Assembly (NCBI GenBank): GCA_032622095.1
Contig: CP136068.1
Span: forward strand, 138,455,989 to 138,519,988
DNA: 64,000 bases
Direction: 5' to 3'
Origin: Siphonodentalium dalli
Taxonomy: Eukaryota > Mollusca > Scaphopoda > Gadilida > Siphonodentaliidae
Part shown: positions 10,654 to 22,919 of the stretch, piece by piece
Layout: every line of letters starts with the position of its first letter
Position numbering within the stretch: the stretch's first letter is position 1
Notes under the pieces: model-generated
The model's database searches: none
The model's input: only the letters and a program-made list of their open reading frames with translations
What the model was told of the DNA's origin: nothing
Translations under genes and position numbers: made by a program

Positions 10654-11643
10654 TTAAAGATACGGTAAGCGTTGGAGGTGGTTATTGCTTTTAAAATAGT
10701 CACATCCGTTAAAATCGCCATATTAAACAGAAAGAATATTATATAATAGACAAATCTGTTTCTTATACCAATCATACATATTACGTAAATTGCATGTTAT
10801 TGCCATGTTAGTACTCTGTGTTATGTAAACAAACGCCATGTTATGTTAACAGACAGTACGTAAACAGTGTGCGATAAGCAAAACAATCAACACTCCCCGG
10901 TATTTGGAACTTTGGTCAGAAATGCCACCATGTTGTTTACAACCTACCGCTATAGTGTCCGCTAAGCTACGCCTCTCAAGAATTAGGTGTTGAATGGGTA
11001 ACCGTGAATCACTCTCCTAAAAAAAGCCACGGTGTTGAGTGTTTTGCTTATCGCTCACTATTTACGTGCTGTATATAAATAAACGATCGGCTTAACCCTT
11101 TACCCAATAAACCGGCCAAAACCGGCCAAATAAAGCTTCAACAGCCTAAATTATCTTCGGTCTGTCTCAATAAAACCATACAAATATGGATATCATTGGA
11201 ACCGGCTCCTTGATCACATTGTGATGGTTACAGTTATGCCCTGTGCCAATGCATTCTCTTATATATGCGAGTCGACCATAGGTCGCCTCGCATATATAAG
11301 AGAATGCATTGGCCTAAAAAAAATCTTTTTTAACACTTTTTACCATTTTTTCTTACATTCTTTAACAATTTTATAATTTTTAATGTGTTAAGCCAATGCA
11401 TTCTCTTATATATGCGAGGCGACCTATGGTCGACTCGCATATATAAGAGAATGCATTGGCACAGGGCCGTTCTGTTGGGCAAAGGGTTAAACAAAGATTG
11501 TTTGTTTGGTTTTTTGTGTGGATAATATGGCATACAGACTATCATTATACTATACTATTAGCATATTCTTGTGGAACTTTTCATAATTTTATAACTGTTA
11601 TTTCTAAATTATAATCTATAACGAAGGCCATCCGTGCCTTTAA
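10654..11643. mobile_element. TTAA element family D (D1), nested
   Basis: It begins TTAAAGATACGGTAAGCG and ends CCATCCGTGCCTTTAA, giving short terminal inverted repeats with TTAA ends. Net length is about 590 bp without the family A MITE inside it (11092-11490). It contains an inner foldback whose arms carry GATAAGCAAAACA..CAACAC and GTGTTGAGTGTTTTGCTTATC. Copy D3 (51878-52439) lacks the nested MITE and acts as a related empty site. Confidence 0.8.
11092..11490. mobile_element. TTAA MITE family A (A2), two hairpins
   Basis: A 399-bp copy with TTAACCCTTTACCCAATA and TTGGGCAAAGGGTTAA ends and hairpins at 11245-11313 and 11392-11460. It is inserted inside D1 and absent from the corresponding place in D3 (near 52307). 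Confidence 0.88.
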
Positions 11644-11729
11644 TAAAATATAAACTCTCTGCCCCATCTCTCTCTCTCTAGATTGCAATATATAATCGTT
11701 TTCAACAAAGTATAAACACTTATTTTCAG

Positions 11730-13269
11730 GGAGCAAAGAAAGCAGGCCATAATGAAGAAATATGATGACCCGGCCGTTTTGGAGGCTAAACCGGAAGGTC
11801 TGGTCGTGAGACGAACGGAAGGCTACGCAGCGTCCGAGAAGCGACGTAAAGATAAATCTGTACATCTCTGCTGCCTCAGAGAAGGGGAGATAATCGGTGA
11901 CATAGAAACGCGCCTCGATTTGAAAACGTACCTGCAAAGTGTCGTCTGCCAAAGTGACACCGAGGCTTATATTCTGGATATGAAAAATTGGGAGCGTATC
12001 ATCGCGAATAAACGAAATCCAATGTTCAAAGACCTCGAGAAGGTTATGAAATCTCAGGTTATTTCGAAGTTGGATTCCCGAATGGTTCTAAAATCTGGCG
12101 GAAATATTCAACTTTACGAATTTCTCCGTGTGAAGCTTCTGGACAGTGAGGAAGAAACTAATCAGAAAGTAGAGTTGCCTTCTCTGAAATCTTCTAGAAC
12201 ACTACCGAGCCGCGATATTCAGATGCACAGGTTGATTGAACGATTCAAGGAAGGGAAGTCGCCTTTGATTGAATCTTCTGTTCCGGGTACACTGTATTAC
12301 AAAGAACGAATGCAGAAGAAAGCTGAAGATCGCGAACGCCTTCGAATAGCTACGCTGGGGAAGCTTAAAGGCAAAGCTCCGTATAAGAAACCAGTTAAAA
12401 AACGGAAAGCGAGAAGTGTTCTCCAGATGCGAGAATCTATGCAAGAAATTCTGGATGCAAACGGTTCTGAAATGCGACGCGCAGAAGAAGAAAAAGAGAG
12501 AGCAAAAGAAGAGAAAAGGCAATCAAAAATGAATGTCAAAGCTGCTGCCGCAATTCGAAATAAGGGGGATGACCCGGATAGTGAATGCGTACATCACACT
12601 GTTGATTCTACTAACATCACCAAATATGTTTCTGTCAACAACCATAAACATACTGAAAACTACCGCAATGAAAACGTACCCAAAAACCCCGCCACTCAGG
12701 TTGAAAAATGTGTGCCTTCAGAATCTAAGTTTGTTGATGTATCTAGTTCGGGTGGGACTTCCGCCGATGAAAGTATTACGGAGACGACAACGGTTGTACG
12801 GACTAGCAAAAATGTTTATTTAAGTCATAATCGAAGGCCGGAAAGGATTCCTGAGACACCAGCCCTGCCTCCTATCGATGAAATCGAGAGGTCTGGACCA
12901 TTAACTCAACCAACTTTTGAAAACGAGGCTGTTATTAAGCCTGTGCAATCAGCATTAAACATTTCTGATGTGCATATTACTGTCGCGAGTGAAACTCCTC
13001 GTCTCCATAGCAACGACAAGATGCTGGTAGATAGCAGTGTTAGCCAGAAAATAGATCCGGCCTCCGAAAACGATACGAATCGGACAGAAGGAACTGTTCT
13101 CAATTTCCCTCAACCGAAATTCGAGCCACCTCCGAGAGAGGATAGTGGATTTAGGATTGGAAACCGGCAGGTGTCTTTCATTGAGAGGAAGTTAGAAGCA
13201 TTTCATCTTAAATACAAGCGACAAAATAGCAACATCATGCTGCCCAAGCTCAAACGGTTCAATATTGAC
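11730..13269 (+). CDS. CNBD gene 1, exon D (second CNBD end and tail)
   Basis: A 1540-bp exon from acceptor TATTTTCAG to donor GAC/GTAAGT; the open frame runs a few codons into the intron to 13290. The first base completes Arg. It encodes about 513 residues. RRTEGYAASEKRRKD leads into CLREGEIIGDIE, then YLQSVVCQSDTEAYILD and WERIIANK, the rest of a degenerate second CNBD. A basic region (KKPVKKRKARSVL) and a charged helix (MRRAEEEKERAKEEKRQSK) follow, then a Ser/Thr-rich, probably disordered tail. The paralogue has only 584 bp here, with an intron at the codon corresponding to PGT near 12286, which gene 1 lacks. Confidence 0.9.
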
Positions 13270-14279
13270 GTAAGTTTGATATACATGTAGTTGCAAAGTT
13301 TATATTGAATAACTCCAAACATTGCATTCCAAACACCAATAGTCTATAACGCTTTATGTCTGTGTCGGGAAATTTTTAATCCAGTAGCGAAACAGTTATT
13401 ATCAATTTCGTAACAAGTCCGTACAACATTTTTCAAATGTATCTCCATTAGACGCTGAAACATAAAACGTACACTGTAAAATTCCGAATAAGTGACAACT
13501 CTTCGTGCGAAACATTTCGAGCAGGTGTTGGGTTGAGTTTATCGACAATGTACCATTGGACGAAGTTTCCCGCCACATACATGCTCATGTGGTATCGTGC
13601 GAAATTCGATATAATCCTGCAAACTCCGTGCAACGCCCCACTCCTCTATCACTGTCATGGATCACTACGACAATGGTGGTACTTTACGGAGCGATACATA
13701 TATTTTTACGTATCGTCGGAACTATATTTAGTCACTTATTATCTTATTTTGACTACCACAAGTTTGCAATAATGGTAATTCTTTCGCTATTGATATGAAC
13801 AATAATTTAAATCCCATATCATAAGAGGTTTAAGAACTAAGATCGTGTCCCAAATTCTTGCAAAATATTATTATGAAAGTGGTATCTCAGCGGAGCGATC
13901 TCTAGAGTTTGATAATCCTGTTCAGTATTAAAGGGGCATAATTCAGGCACTCGCAGTAGGTAAATGTGAGTTATTATGAAAGTTTGTACAACCATCATCA
14001 ATAAGAGGAACATGGGAAATGGAGTGACTTCCCTCTTATTTGATTATGGTTAACTCTTCATTGACGAGACTTGTTGAACTAATTATCTGAACATGTCCCA
14101 AGGGAACTAATCGTCGATGAGTATTTAGTGTAGAATAAGTAAATGCGAAGCGGGAAACACACATTGCTACATGTTAGCGCTTATTAGCAAATCATCTCTG
14201 CCATTCCATGGGGATAACATTCAACGTTATAAACATTATGATTAGAAGTTTGATACAAGAATATATCCAACTTGTACCA
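13270..14279. other. Intron sequence, nothing recognised
   Basis: Part of the 4.3-kb last intron of CNBD gene 1. A fragment at about 14040-14135 resembles the TTAA MITE near 18046 (GAGTATTTAGTGTAGAA). No exon or RNA gene is seen. Confidence 0.5.
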
Positions 14280-14807
14280 TTAAAGGCACGGGTGGCGTTC
14301 GTTGCAGAAATGTTCATATTTGTTCAAATCTCCATCAACAGAAGGAATATTAAAATATATGTAGTTTTGTTCATATGCCAAACATAATCAGCGCGTAAAT
14401 AGTATATTGTCGTCAAGACGTATGATGGTGTACGTAAACAGGAGCCTGCTCGTGTTACATAAGTTGTGCTTCTGTTTACATAACACAGCCCATTTTTATT
14501 GGTTAATCACACAGAAATGATATAAACGCTCTTTATTATTTCCATATCAGGAAAACAGTAACAAATAACGCTCTTTATATTTACCATATCAGGATCTAAA
14601 CAAAAGCCAGGTAACGTAACGTTTTTTTGCTTTTGTTTACATAACAAAGGAAAAAAATTGACAATAAAATACTATTTATGCCATATTTCTGATTGGTATA
14701 AGAACAAGGTTTGTCTATATGTTACTATTCTTTTTGTCTATGGCGGTTTTTGACGGAGGTGAATATTTTAACAGCATACCCACAGCCAACGCCGCCCATA
14801 TCTTTAA
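14280..14807. mobile_element. TTAA element family D (D2)
   Basis: It begins TTAAAGGCACGGGTGGCGTT and ends AACGCCGCCCATATCTTTAA. These are the D terminal repeats in opposite orientation to D1. It lacks the GATAAGCAAAAC foldback found in D1 and D3. The interior has a duplicated AACGCTCTTTAT..CCATATCAGGA block. Confidence 0.72.
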
Positions 14808-15245
14808 CACTCCCACAAAATATCAAAATTGTGTTATACATCGAGTCAACTAAGATAAATTCGGCATGAAAATTAAATCCTGGGATTAGATATTTATTGT
14901 TTCAACGGTGAATCAAAGTTTGGTCATTCAAGCCTCTCTAATTTTAGAATATTTACCGACGCCATGTAGGGGTAGTTGATATTCACATTGGAGCCATGTC
15001 GATACGTCCATTAATGCGACATTATGTTTTAAGTAGCAATACACAATTTACAGCAATTTTTACCAACTTGGGAGGGGGTACCTTAGATCAAATATATACT
15101 GAGCCATTATCGCTTGCATAAGCCCCATGCATAAATTATTTTCATTTTAGACAGCAACTGTTGGCGTAAACACATACGTACTTTGGTTTGTTCGTTCAAT
15201 TAACCACCCTCTATTTGCACAGAGTAAAGCCAAATAAATTTAAAT

Positions 15246-15591
15246 GTTTGGTTTGGGTTACAAGCCGGAAAAAAAATAGGGTCATAGGTAGGCCTGAAAT
15301 TTTATTTTTTTAATAATATTTTTTATTTTGACATATTCTTATTACTTTTCATGTGCGTATTTTACTCTCCAAGATTGACATAGAACTACTTTTGATTATT
15401 TTTGTATAAATTATAATATTGCACCATACTTTTACTAAGAAATAAACCTATTCTGAGATGCTGAAATGTGTCTTTTTGTGTTTTATGAAATATTTTGAGA
15501 AAAAATTCCATAGATTTTCTTAAAAACCATGAAAAAAACCTTTATGAAGGGGTTTAAAATAGGGTCGGTAGGGAAACCCAAACCACAAATA
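15246..15591. mobile_element. MITE with GTTTGGTTTGGGTT ends
   Basis: A ~345-bp AT-rich unit with inverted ends GTTTGGTTTGGGTT and AACCCAAACCACAAA. ATAGGGTCATAGGTAGG and ATAGGGTCGGTAGGG occur near the ends. It has no ORF and I cannot name a superfamily. Confidence 0.6.
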
Positions 15592-16377
15592 TTTTTTCTT
15601 TGGCCTAAATGTCCGATTTTAACCGCTTTGACTACCAAATTACCATGAACCCTAAAGCAGATGATGACAGAGCGAATGTCAGTAAATAAGCTTCTTCTAC
15701 CCGATAGAGCTACATGTATGATAGAACTGGGAACTATTTTGAATAGGAAACAAAGTTATCGTAGAAATTTCAAACAATGGTATTTCATGTTACAAGCAAC
15801 TAGTTATATAGAGTTACGCTTCTTGAATATTTGTGGGGAAACTCGAGTCAGCATAAAAACAAATCTGGCTTCTGATTTGTTGATTATCATTGAGGGAAAT
15901 TTCCCTCAACGGGAACAGAAAATCATAGCCTTCGTAAATATGGCGATCATTTATTTTTAGATGTCCAGGAAGAGTCGGAAGTCCCGAAGTTATGGAAGTG
16001 GTCTAGGTATTTTTGTGCTGCTGATTTTTGTGCAGTAAATGGGGTAGTTGTGGAAATGCAAGATTATCGTTTGAAAAAAAATACCGAAAAGGGCACGTTT
16101 GTTGTCACAGACTTGTGCAGCGGGTGACGTCCTAAGGGAAAATTTACCACTTGAAGTTCAATTAGGCTTAACCCATGGCCGGCGGGACTTAGAGTTAACA
16201 CTGTCGCCTATGGAAAATAATTAGTTGTTTGTAACCTTCAAGGGCAGATGACAAAATTCAGTGGAGATAATTCGGGCTATTGTCCTATTGCCAAACACAC
16301 GGAGTTGTGCCTGCACTCAGTTTCCGTATGTGGAGTGAATACGCATTGTCACTGAGTTGCGGCCATATTTGATCTAT

Positions 16378-16527
16378 CCAGCCCCGTTCCGTGTTTAGTG
16401 CTCCATGTCAAAGTTCTGGAGTAGCATTCCATATATGGAGCTTGTGAATATTCATGTTTTCCATACATGGAATGCTACTCCAGAGTTCTGATCTGTATAG
16501 CACTACAAAAACGGAACTGGGCTGGAA
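16378..16527. mobile_element. 150-bp foldback element
   Basis: Arms TCCAGCCCCGTTCCGTGTTT and its near-inverse AAAAACGGAACTGGGCTGGA enclose a second dyad, TGGAGTAGCATTCCAT / ATGGAATGCTACTCCA. It lies in the last intron of CNBD gene 1 and has no coding capacity. Confidence 0.7.
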
Positions 16528-16689
16528 TGATCCAATTTGGGGTGAAGGAGAAGATCACTCGCGTCCAAATGTATTATTTTATTGTGAACTTTCATAGCTA
16601 TGTAAAATAATTAAACGAGTAATGCCACATTTAACAAAGCTATGTATACATTGACAGTTATGTACCACATATACTTATTTTCCTATTGT

Positions 16690-17095
16690 TCAGCCCACAT
16701 ACAACCAGAGACGAGCGACAGGGGGTGGGGTTGGTGAATCTACCCCCCCCCCCCAAGCATTGGACAAAATTTTCACTGACTAGTTGGAAATTTCATGCCT
16801 AACATTAATTTCTAAATTTCAAACCATGTCTAGTTTTCCATGGTTCTCATTGTTTGATTTTCCAACAAGTAATTAGTGGGCATTTTGTTACTGTTATACC
16901 AACATTAGCGTATTTTTCTACTTTGTATAACATTTTGGTCCGAAATGGACATCAGCGGGAAATTGTCCAACCTTAAGGGGGTGTCAGGTTGGAAATTTCG
17001 AACAGTTGGACAGTTTGAGGAACGTGGTCTGGTGCAGTTAGAAATTTCAAGGTGGATACCCCCAACTGAAACACTCTAGTCACATCACTGCATAC
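16690..17095 (+). repeat. ~400-bp interspersed repeat Q1
   Basis: Built on AGTTGGAAATTTC / TTTGATTTTCCAACAAGTAATTAG-type words. Related copies occur at about 21470-21830, 37120-37330 (reverse), and 45570-45690 continuing at 46825-47020. It includes a C-tract near 16743. It is non-coding and probably a decayed transposon. Confidence 0.55.
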
Positions 17096-17585
17096 AAACC
17101 TTGAAACCTTGTCAACGGACCACTGCAGATGTTCACATGGTTATTCTCTCGTTCGTCACTATATATAAATACTTTTTACTTCGTTGAATTTGTTATTATA
17201 TATCTGTTTTGGTTTCTTTGAAATTAATTATAATGCTTGTTCACATATATAATTACACCTCACACTCTACTTTCTGATCTTCTCTCTATCTTCTGTCATT
17301 CTGTCTCGCCTACACCTCACATTTCTTCTTTCTATTGACCCTTTTCTGCCTCTATAATATACCCCCTACTTGACTTGCAGTCATGTAGTGCCGCACCATT
17401 GTCAAGGGAGAGGGCTTCAAATAAGTCTATGGCTTGTTGCCTAATCCCATTTTCTTCTAAATGTGTACCTATTGTGATTATATATTTGAATGTCCATAGA
17501 TGAAAACGAAATACTGTTTATACTAAACCTTGAAATCGCGTAGAAGCAAAAATTCTCTCATTATGTTATACACCTTCTATTTAAG

Positions 17586-17816
17586 GAACAAGAAATGAAC
17601 TACCCCAAGCCAGGAGGTAAGGTCTATATCCGAACTAGGAAGTGTCAGTTCGCCAATAGCCGCATAGACGTGAAGGGACACAGTCACGCCAGGTTCAGGA
17701 TGGTCAGAGGAATGCCCAAGTTCAGTGCGGGCAAATCACAGGTTGAACAACGAACATGGCTTCTCAGTGCGTTGGGCTCGCAGAGATCTCGAAGTCGACA
17801 ACAGAAAGTCCGATGA
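17586..17816 (+). CDS. CNBD gene 1, terminal exon
   Basis: A 231-bp last exon after a pyrimidine-rich acceptor ending TTTAAG. It enters in phase 0, matching the exon D donor, and ends at the TGA at 17814-17816. The 76 residues include EMNYPKPGGKVYIRTRKCQF, SRIDVKGHSHARFRMVRG and a basic, Ser-rich C-terminus. An isolated ORF starts at the internal ATG at 17595, but the frame is open back to the acceptor. No equivalent exon was found in the paralogue. The assignment rests on phase, strand, position and coding character. Confidence 0.7.
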   Translation, partial: EQEMNYPKPGGKVYIRTRKCQFANSRIDVKGHSHARFRMVRGMPKFSAGKSQVEQRTWLLSALGSQRSRSRQQKVR

Positions 17817-18202
17817 CAGACTTAGTAATGCTACAGCACAAACAATTTATCATTCATGTTAATTTCCAGGTTCAGTTACGCGTGTGAATAGTGACTTGTG
17901 TTTCTCTAATAATAAGAGTCAGGTAAATTACCATTCATTGGTGGGAGTTGTTCAGATAATAAGTTCAACAAAGTTTGTTGAAATTATTGTGTGAACTGTT
18001 CCAAAGGGATAACTACTCGTCAATGAGTATTTAGTATAGAAAGGGTTAACGAGTTCGCGACACACGATATATAGCTCTCTGCGTCAATTCCCATTTGCTA
18101 CAAGTTTTTCTTTACATTTACATAGTTACTCATAAAGGCCATTGCCCCATCACATGAGTTTAACAATCGGGACATCAATTTCTTATTTTTCACAGTATCG
18201 AA

Positions 18203-18208
18203 AATAAA
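18203..18208 (+). promoter_or_regulatory. Possible poly(A) signal of CNBD gene 1
   Basis: An AATAAA hexamer about 390 bp after the stop codon on the coding strand. Nothing else supports it. Confidence 0.3.
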
Positions 18209-19844
18209 TGAGTCAGTTCTTCTTGAAATCTTCATAATCGTGAAGATTGAACAAATATAACCAGTCTATGCTGTTCCACTCAATGGTAGTTCGGCAACAG
18301 AAACTGACCTAGCAGAAGTCGTTATCTGGCTGCAATGGAATATATTTCATTTTGTAAGTAACGAAATGACCGTATGTGTTTTTCCATATTCGCCTGACTC
18401 ATGTGACTTTTGCTATCAATACATGTGTAGCAAACCTTGTCAAACATACGTGTAACTGAACCCGGGTAATACTCAGGATATGGTCGGGATATTGGCGATT
18501 TTATTATGTGTATCAATCAGCAGGAATGCCGGCTCAATGAAACAGACATAAAATTAATATGTAAAAACCGAAATGTATGCCCAACGGTGGGGAAAGTCCA
18601 TCTGTGTTCCACATTAATTTTTGTCCAGATGGCGTAAATTAACGGAATGGCCTGACGATGGTTATTGTTGTCTGTGTCTCAATTTGGTTTCTCAAGTTTA
18701 GTTGTTGATATTCGTTAACGAAATAATAATTTCTAGTGAATATGGTGTTCCTAATGATTTGTCGCACAATTAGGATGCGGCCTTTACAGGCATACGATAG
18801 GAGTTTTGCTCAGTTCATATCATACTAATTATAAGCCGAAAGGAGATATGCCCAAGACGAAATCGTTCAATTCTCGACTGGAGGGTATGTATCAGTACCC
18901 CCAGCTCGATTGACCTTTCGCGGATAATCTAGCTAGGAAATTAGCGTCCTCAGGCGAGACAATGGTTGTCATAGCAATGAACAGAAGACGCCCAAAGAGA
19001 CAGATCGAATCAGGAAGACACCATTGATTTGAACAACACAACAAACAGCGCCTGCGAAAAGCCTACAGGGTGATCTGGAAAATGCACGTGTGCCTTTGTA
19101 AGCCTGTTGACATTATCTCAAGTATTACAATTGAATGTGCAAATAAAGCAATATTGTGGGCGCCAATCCACGTAGAGCGTATTCCTCCAGCTGTTGTTGT
19201 TCACTTCCATATTTGTGCCTACATATACACTGTCCGATATAACACCACAAAATTACTATTCCTTCGCGGAGGTGACAACCAATCTTTAAACAATTTATTG
19301 AGGAATTGAAACGCCTCTTGCCATAACATTTGCCAAATTAAAATATTTTTTCGCAAAAGGTAAATTACTTTTGCATTTGTCAAGTGGCACAGCGCGAACC
19401 CTGCTTGGGAATGATAGTTCATCTCAAATCAAAAGTTTACATCGTTTAAAGACATATGGACTTGTTCGGGTGTGTGAAACTGATTAGTTCGCAGATGCTA
19501 TGTCAACTGGGGGAATGTATCATTATACTAACATCGCCACAAATATCAAAGAAATCGACCATACCACTCCATAGAACAGATCGTCTGAAATATGCACAAT
19601 TGTAAATATTTACATGAATTACATCTAGATTCGGGACGCAACAATGGGCGATAAACTAACGCAAATGATTTCGCCATAGAGACTAATTGCATTTAATTAA
19701 TATATAAGAATGACGATGTTTGTTGTAAATTTGGATTAATATTCGTAAAAATAACTACTTTGATCAAGAGTATTCTCCATTTCTATTTGATCACCCTTCC
19801 GGAGTGTTTCACATCACTTTAATAGAATATTGTTCTAAATGTAC
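18209..19844. other. No gene recognised
   Basis: Intergenic DNA between the two convergent CNBD genes. Short ORFs at 19070-19309 and 19219-19422 overlap on opposite strands and match nothing known. No RNA gene or clear repeat is seen. Confidence 0.5.
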
Positions 19845-20385
19845 AGTACACAAAGAGTGCGATAAGCAAAACACTCAACATCGGGGACCCCATTAAGCCC
19901 ACTGTGGATTAACCCTTTACCCAACAAACCGGCCAAAACCGGCCAAATAAAGCTTCAACAGCCTAAAATATCTTGGGTCTGTCTCAATAAAACCATACAA
20001 ATATGGATATCATTGGAACCGGCTCATTGACCACATTGTGATGGTTACAGTTATGCCCTGTGCCAATGCATTCTCTTATAGGTCGCCTCGCATATATAAG
20101 AGAATGCATTGGCCTAAAAAAAATCTTTTTTTAACACTTTTTACAATTTTTTCTTACATTCTTTAACAATTTTATAATTTTTAATGTGTTAAGCCAATGC
20201 ATTCTCTTATATATGCGAGGCGACCTATGGTCGACTCGCATATATAAGAGAATGCATTGGCACAGGGCCATTCTGTTGGGTAAAGGGTTAAACCCACTGT
20301 GGATTAACAGTGATTTTGTTCACTGTGATCCAAGGTGAACTTGCTTGCAGCGGATTCATATGATTAATATGTAGACTGACCAGCC
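19845..20385. repeat. Left half of GATAAGCAAAAC foldback, interrupted by MITE
   Basis: It starts CAGTACACAAAGAGTGCGAT and continues GATAAGCAAAACACTCAACA. The family A MITE splits it at 19909-20291. Both junctions carry CCCACTGTGGATTAA, a longer direct repeat than the TTAA expected. It resembles 20545 onward. Confidence 0.6.
19909..20291. mobile_element. TTAA MITE family A (A3), one damaged hairpin
   Basis: Ends are TTAACCCTTTACCCAACA and TGTTGGGTAAAGGGTTAA. The right hairpin (20193-20261) is intact. The left one (20062-20113) has lost 17 nt from one arm and the loop between short ATA repeats, leaving an asymmetric stem. Confidence 0.85.
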
Positions 20386-20544
20386 CTACAAAAAGCTCCA
20401 TTGAAATGACTCATCTGATATTATTTCCAGCAACCAACAGACTCAAACCGCATCAGACCATCAAGTGCGACGCAATTTATTTCATTTGTGGCAACGTGCT
20501 TTATCCCAATTTCTATGCGTAATCTGGATCCAAATGACCATGTG

Positions 20545-21188
20545 CAGTACGTAAATAGTGTTCGATAAGCAAACACTCAACACCGGGGGGGGACTAGCCC
20601 ACTGTTGATGAACCAGGATTCACCATGATATTTTTCGCTGTGATCCACTGTGGACTTGTATGGAGCGGATTAATATGAATCAACAAATCACGGAGACTGA
20701 CCAGGGCTCACCGAGAATCACCGCGAGCCAATGAGAATCTCCGCGAACCACCGAGAATCACCGAGAATCACCGAGAATCACCGAGAATCACCACGAACCA
20801 CAGAGAATCACCACGAACCACTGAGAATCACCGGGAACCACTGATAATCACCGAGAATCACCGCGAACCATTTACGCCATTTCGATTTATTGTAAAACAG
20901 TATAAACTAGATATTGATATTATCTTGTCTTGATTTGTTCAAAATTTTAATGACCGTGGAAATGACAATTTGTGGACATTGTAGACATATGTAATGGGAT
21001 GTGGTCGTATATATAGTGAGGGTTGGGTAAAACTTATACCACCATGTTGATTCACGTAGCGCTCGTTGATCCTCGTCACTCAAGCTTTATGTGTTGAGTG
21101 GGTCACCGTGAATCACTCTCCTTTTGAACTATAGAAAAAATCGTCACGGTTTGGAGTGTTTTGCTTATCAAACATTGTTTCCGTACTG
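20545..21188. mobile_element. Foldback element with internal minisatellite
   Basis: The left end CAGTACGTAAATAGTG..GATAAGC and the right end TTTTGCTTATC..GTACTG are inverse. The interior has CACTGTGGACTTG words and the CCGAGAATCA minisatellite. D1 and D3 contain a shorter relative. Confidence 0.65.
20700..20876. repeat. 10/20-bp minisatellite
   Basis: Tandem CCGAGAATCA units alternate with CCGCGAACCA or CCACGAACCA variants, about 17 decamers. It lies inside the foldback element. Confidence 0.85.
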
Positions 21189-21469
21189 TATACGTGGCAT
21201 TTGCATTTCCCGTAATGTGTATAGTTCATGTATAATGACCTCATAATACCTGCTATATTGCCGAGTCGTGCGTCACGTTGTAATCATGTGTGAAATAACT
21301 AAATTATTGCTTCCAGATGTGTTAATGGCCTGACAGGATAAAATCGCATATTTTCAGATCTCCAAAGCAATAAATAATAACTGGTTCTTCTAAATATAAT
21401 CATTATGCAATATATATGTGACTGGTCAGTGATCGTTGCTTGACACCAGTTATTAGTGATGTTGTGACA

Positions 21470-22240
21470 GGTAATGGGTTTGGGGTGTCGCACCCAAACT
21501 TTGGTCAAACTTTCCAACAGTTGGAAAGTTTATGTCTGACACAACATTAGTCAGAAATATCACACAAAAATAGGTTGAAATTGTTCTCATAGTTTGATTT
21601 TCCAATCCGTAATTAGTGGAGAATTTGTTGTATAGACCAACAGTCGCACGTCATTCTACGTTTGGAAACAAATTTGCCATCAGTTGGAAATATCCCAAAC
21701 TTATACTTATAAGGAGTATCAAGTTTGAAATTATCTAGATATGTCATGAATCTTTATACTCTGGCTAACGTCCGTAGAGAACATATTCCACCAGTACAAA
21801 ACCTTGGAACTTTTTGATGTTTTGACATGGAACCTTATAAAGTCGAAAAAATAACGCGGGGAATATATTATTAATTTATTATCTGTTCCTTAATAATATA
21901 CTTCACTGTAGGTGAACGTCCCAACTCGAAAGTTCACAATTTAAGTGAATATGTGAGCCAATTTGCGTTGGGTCGCTTAAGAATATGGAATTGTTCATGG
22001 GTAATTAATCCAATGTTTTTGTTTATATATCGGCTTACAAAAGTCACAGAAAAACATGCAATTTGGAGTTGGGACATTCACCCCCATGCAGTGAAGTACA
22101 TTAGTAAGGAACATATAACTAATATATATATATTCCCCGCGTTATTTGTTCGACTTCATAAGGTCCCAACGTTTTGTACAGGTGGAAAATGATCTCTACG
22201 GGCCTTAACCGGAGTAGAGATTCATGGCCTGATCTAGAAA
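21470..22240. repeat. Repeat Q2 split by a foldback element
   Basis: The left part (21470-21830) shares CCAACAGTTGGAAA and TTTGATTTTCCAA words with Q1. A ~330-bp foldback (21836-22165) interrupts it. Its arms share AATAACGCGGGGAATATAT and GGTGAACGTCCCAACTC with their near-inverses. Q-like sequence resumes after 22166. Confidence 0.6.
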
Positions 22241-22321
22241 TTAGTTGAAAAGCTTGAGGTGCGGGGGTGCAAATGGAATTTCTCGAACGTGAATAGTTCA
22301 GTCTGGTACAAGGGGTGGTGC

Positions 22322-22750
22322 ACAAGCCTGAGTTTAGTGTGCCTGTAATTTGCAGAATGAGGTCCCCAGACGGTGAATTTAGTGATGCTATCCCGAATAG
22401 CGGGCTAGCATCACTAAATTCACCCTCTGTGGACCTCATTCTGCTTAGGCCTCATCTTCTGTGGAAAGATCGTTTAGTATCAAATTTCTATAGAAACTTC
22501 TTCACATAGATTCTATTTCTTTTTAGATTAGTTTCGCTATATCCCCAAATTGGCAGACGACACATTGCCTAATCGAGGTTTCCGATGGGTATACATCACA
22601 CTTTTCACCATCTGGGAACTTCAATCTGAGTCTATGTCTCCCATAGCAGATGAGGCATTGCAGAATGAGGTTCACAGAGGTTGAATTTAGTGATGCTAGC
22701 CCACTATGCGGGATGGCTTCACTAAATTCACCGTCTGTGGACCGCATTCA
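22322..22750. mobile_element. hAT-like double-hairpin MITE (G3)
   Basis: Left hairpin at about 22357-22444 and right hairpin at about 22662-22750, each with GAATGAGGT..GTGAATTTAGTGATGCTA and its inverse. The right terminal repeat is lost where a tRNA-like SINE head begins. About 430 bp. Confidence 0.7.
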
Positions 22751-22816
22751 TCAGTGATGGCTCCAGCGAGTCAATCTGGAACACAGCACCTTACCGACTG
22801 AACCATCGAGCCCCCC
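22738..22816 (-). repeat. tRNA-like SINE head with C/G tract
   Basis: On the - strand it reads GGGCTCGATGGTTCAGTCGG, like a 5' acceptor arm and an A box (TGGTTCAGTCGG). A degenerate B-box-like GTTCCAGATTGACTCGC follows. A ~30-nt C run on the + strand (to about 22842) adjoins. No complete tRNA cloverleaf is evident, so a SINE fragment is more likely than a tRNA gene. Confidence 0.45.
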
Positions 22817-22919
22817 CCCCCCCCCCCCCCCCCACCCCCCCCACCACGAAGATTATGGTACACTGCTAAGAGGTTTTACAAAGAGATAGTTGAGCGAACT
22901 GTTTAATTTATCTCTCAAA

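Noticed and set aside
11581-11952. 123-codon ORF on the - strand
   Set aside because: It is the antisense shadow of CNBD gene 1 exon D and its flanking intron.
22738-22816. Functional tRNA gene on the - strand
   Set aside because: Only an A-box-like start is convincing; arms do not pair into a full cloverleaf and a long C tract adjoins, so a SINE fragment is likelier.
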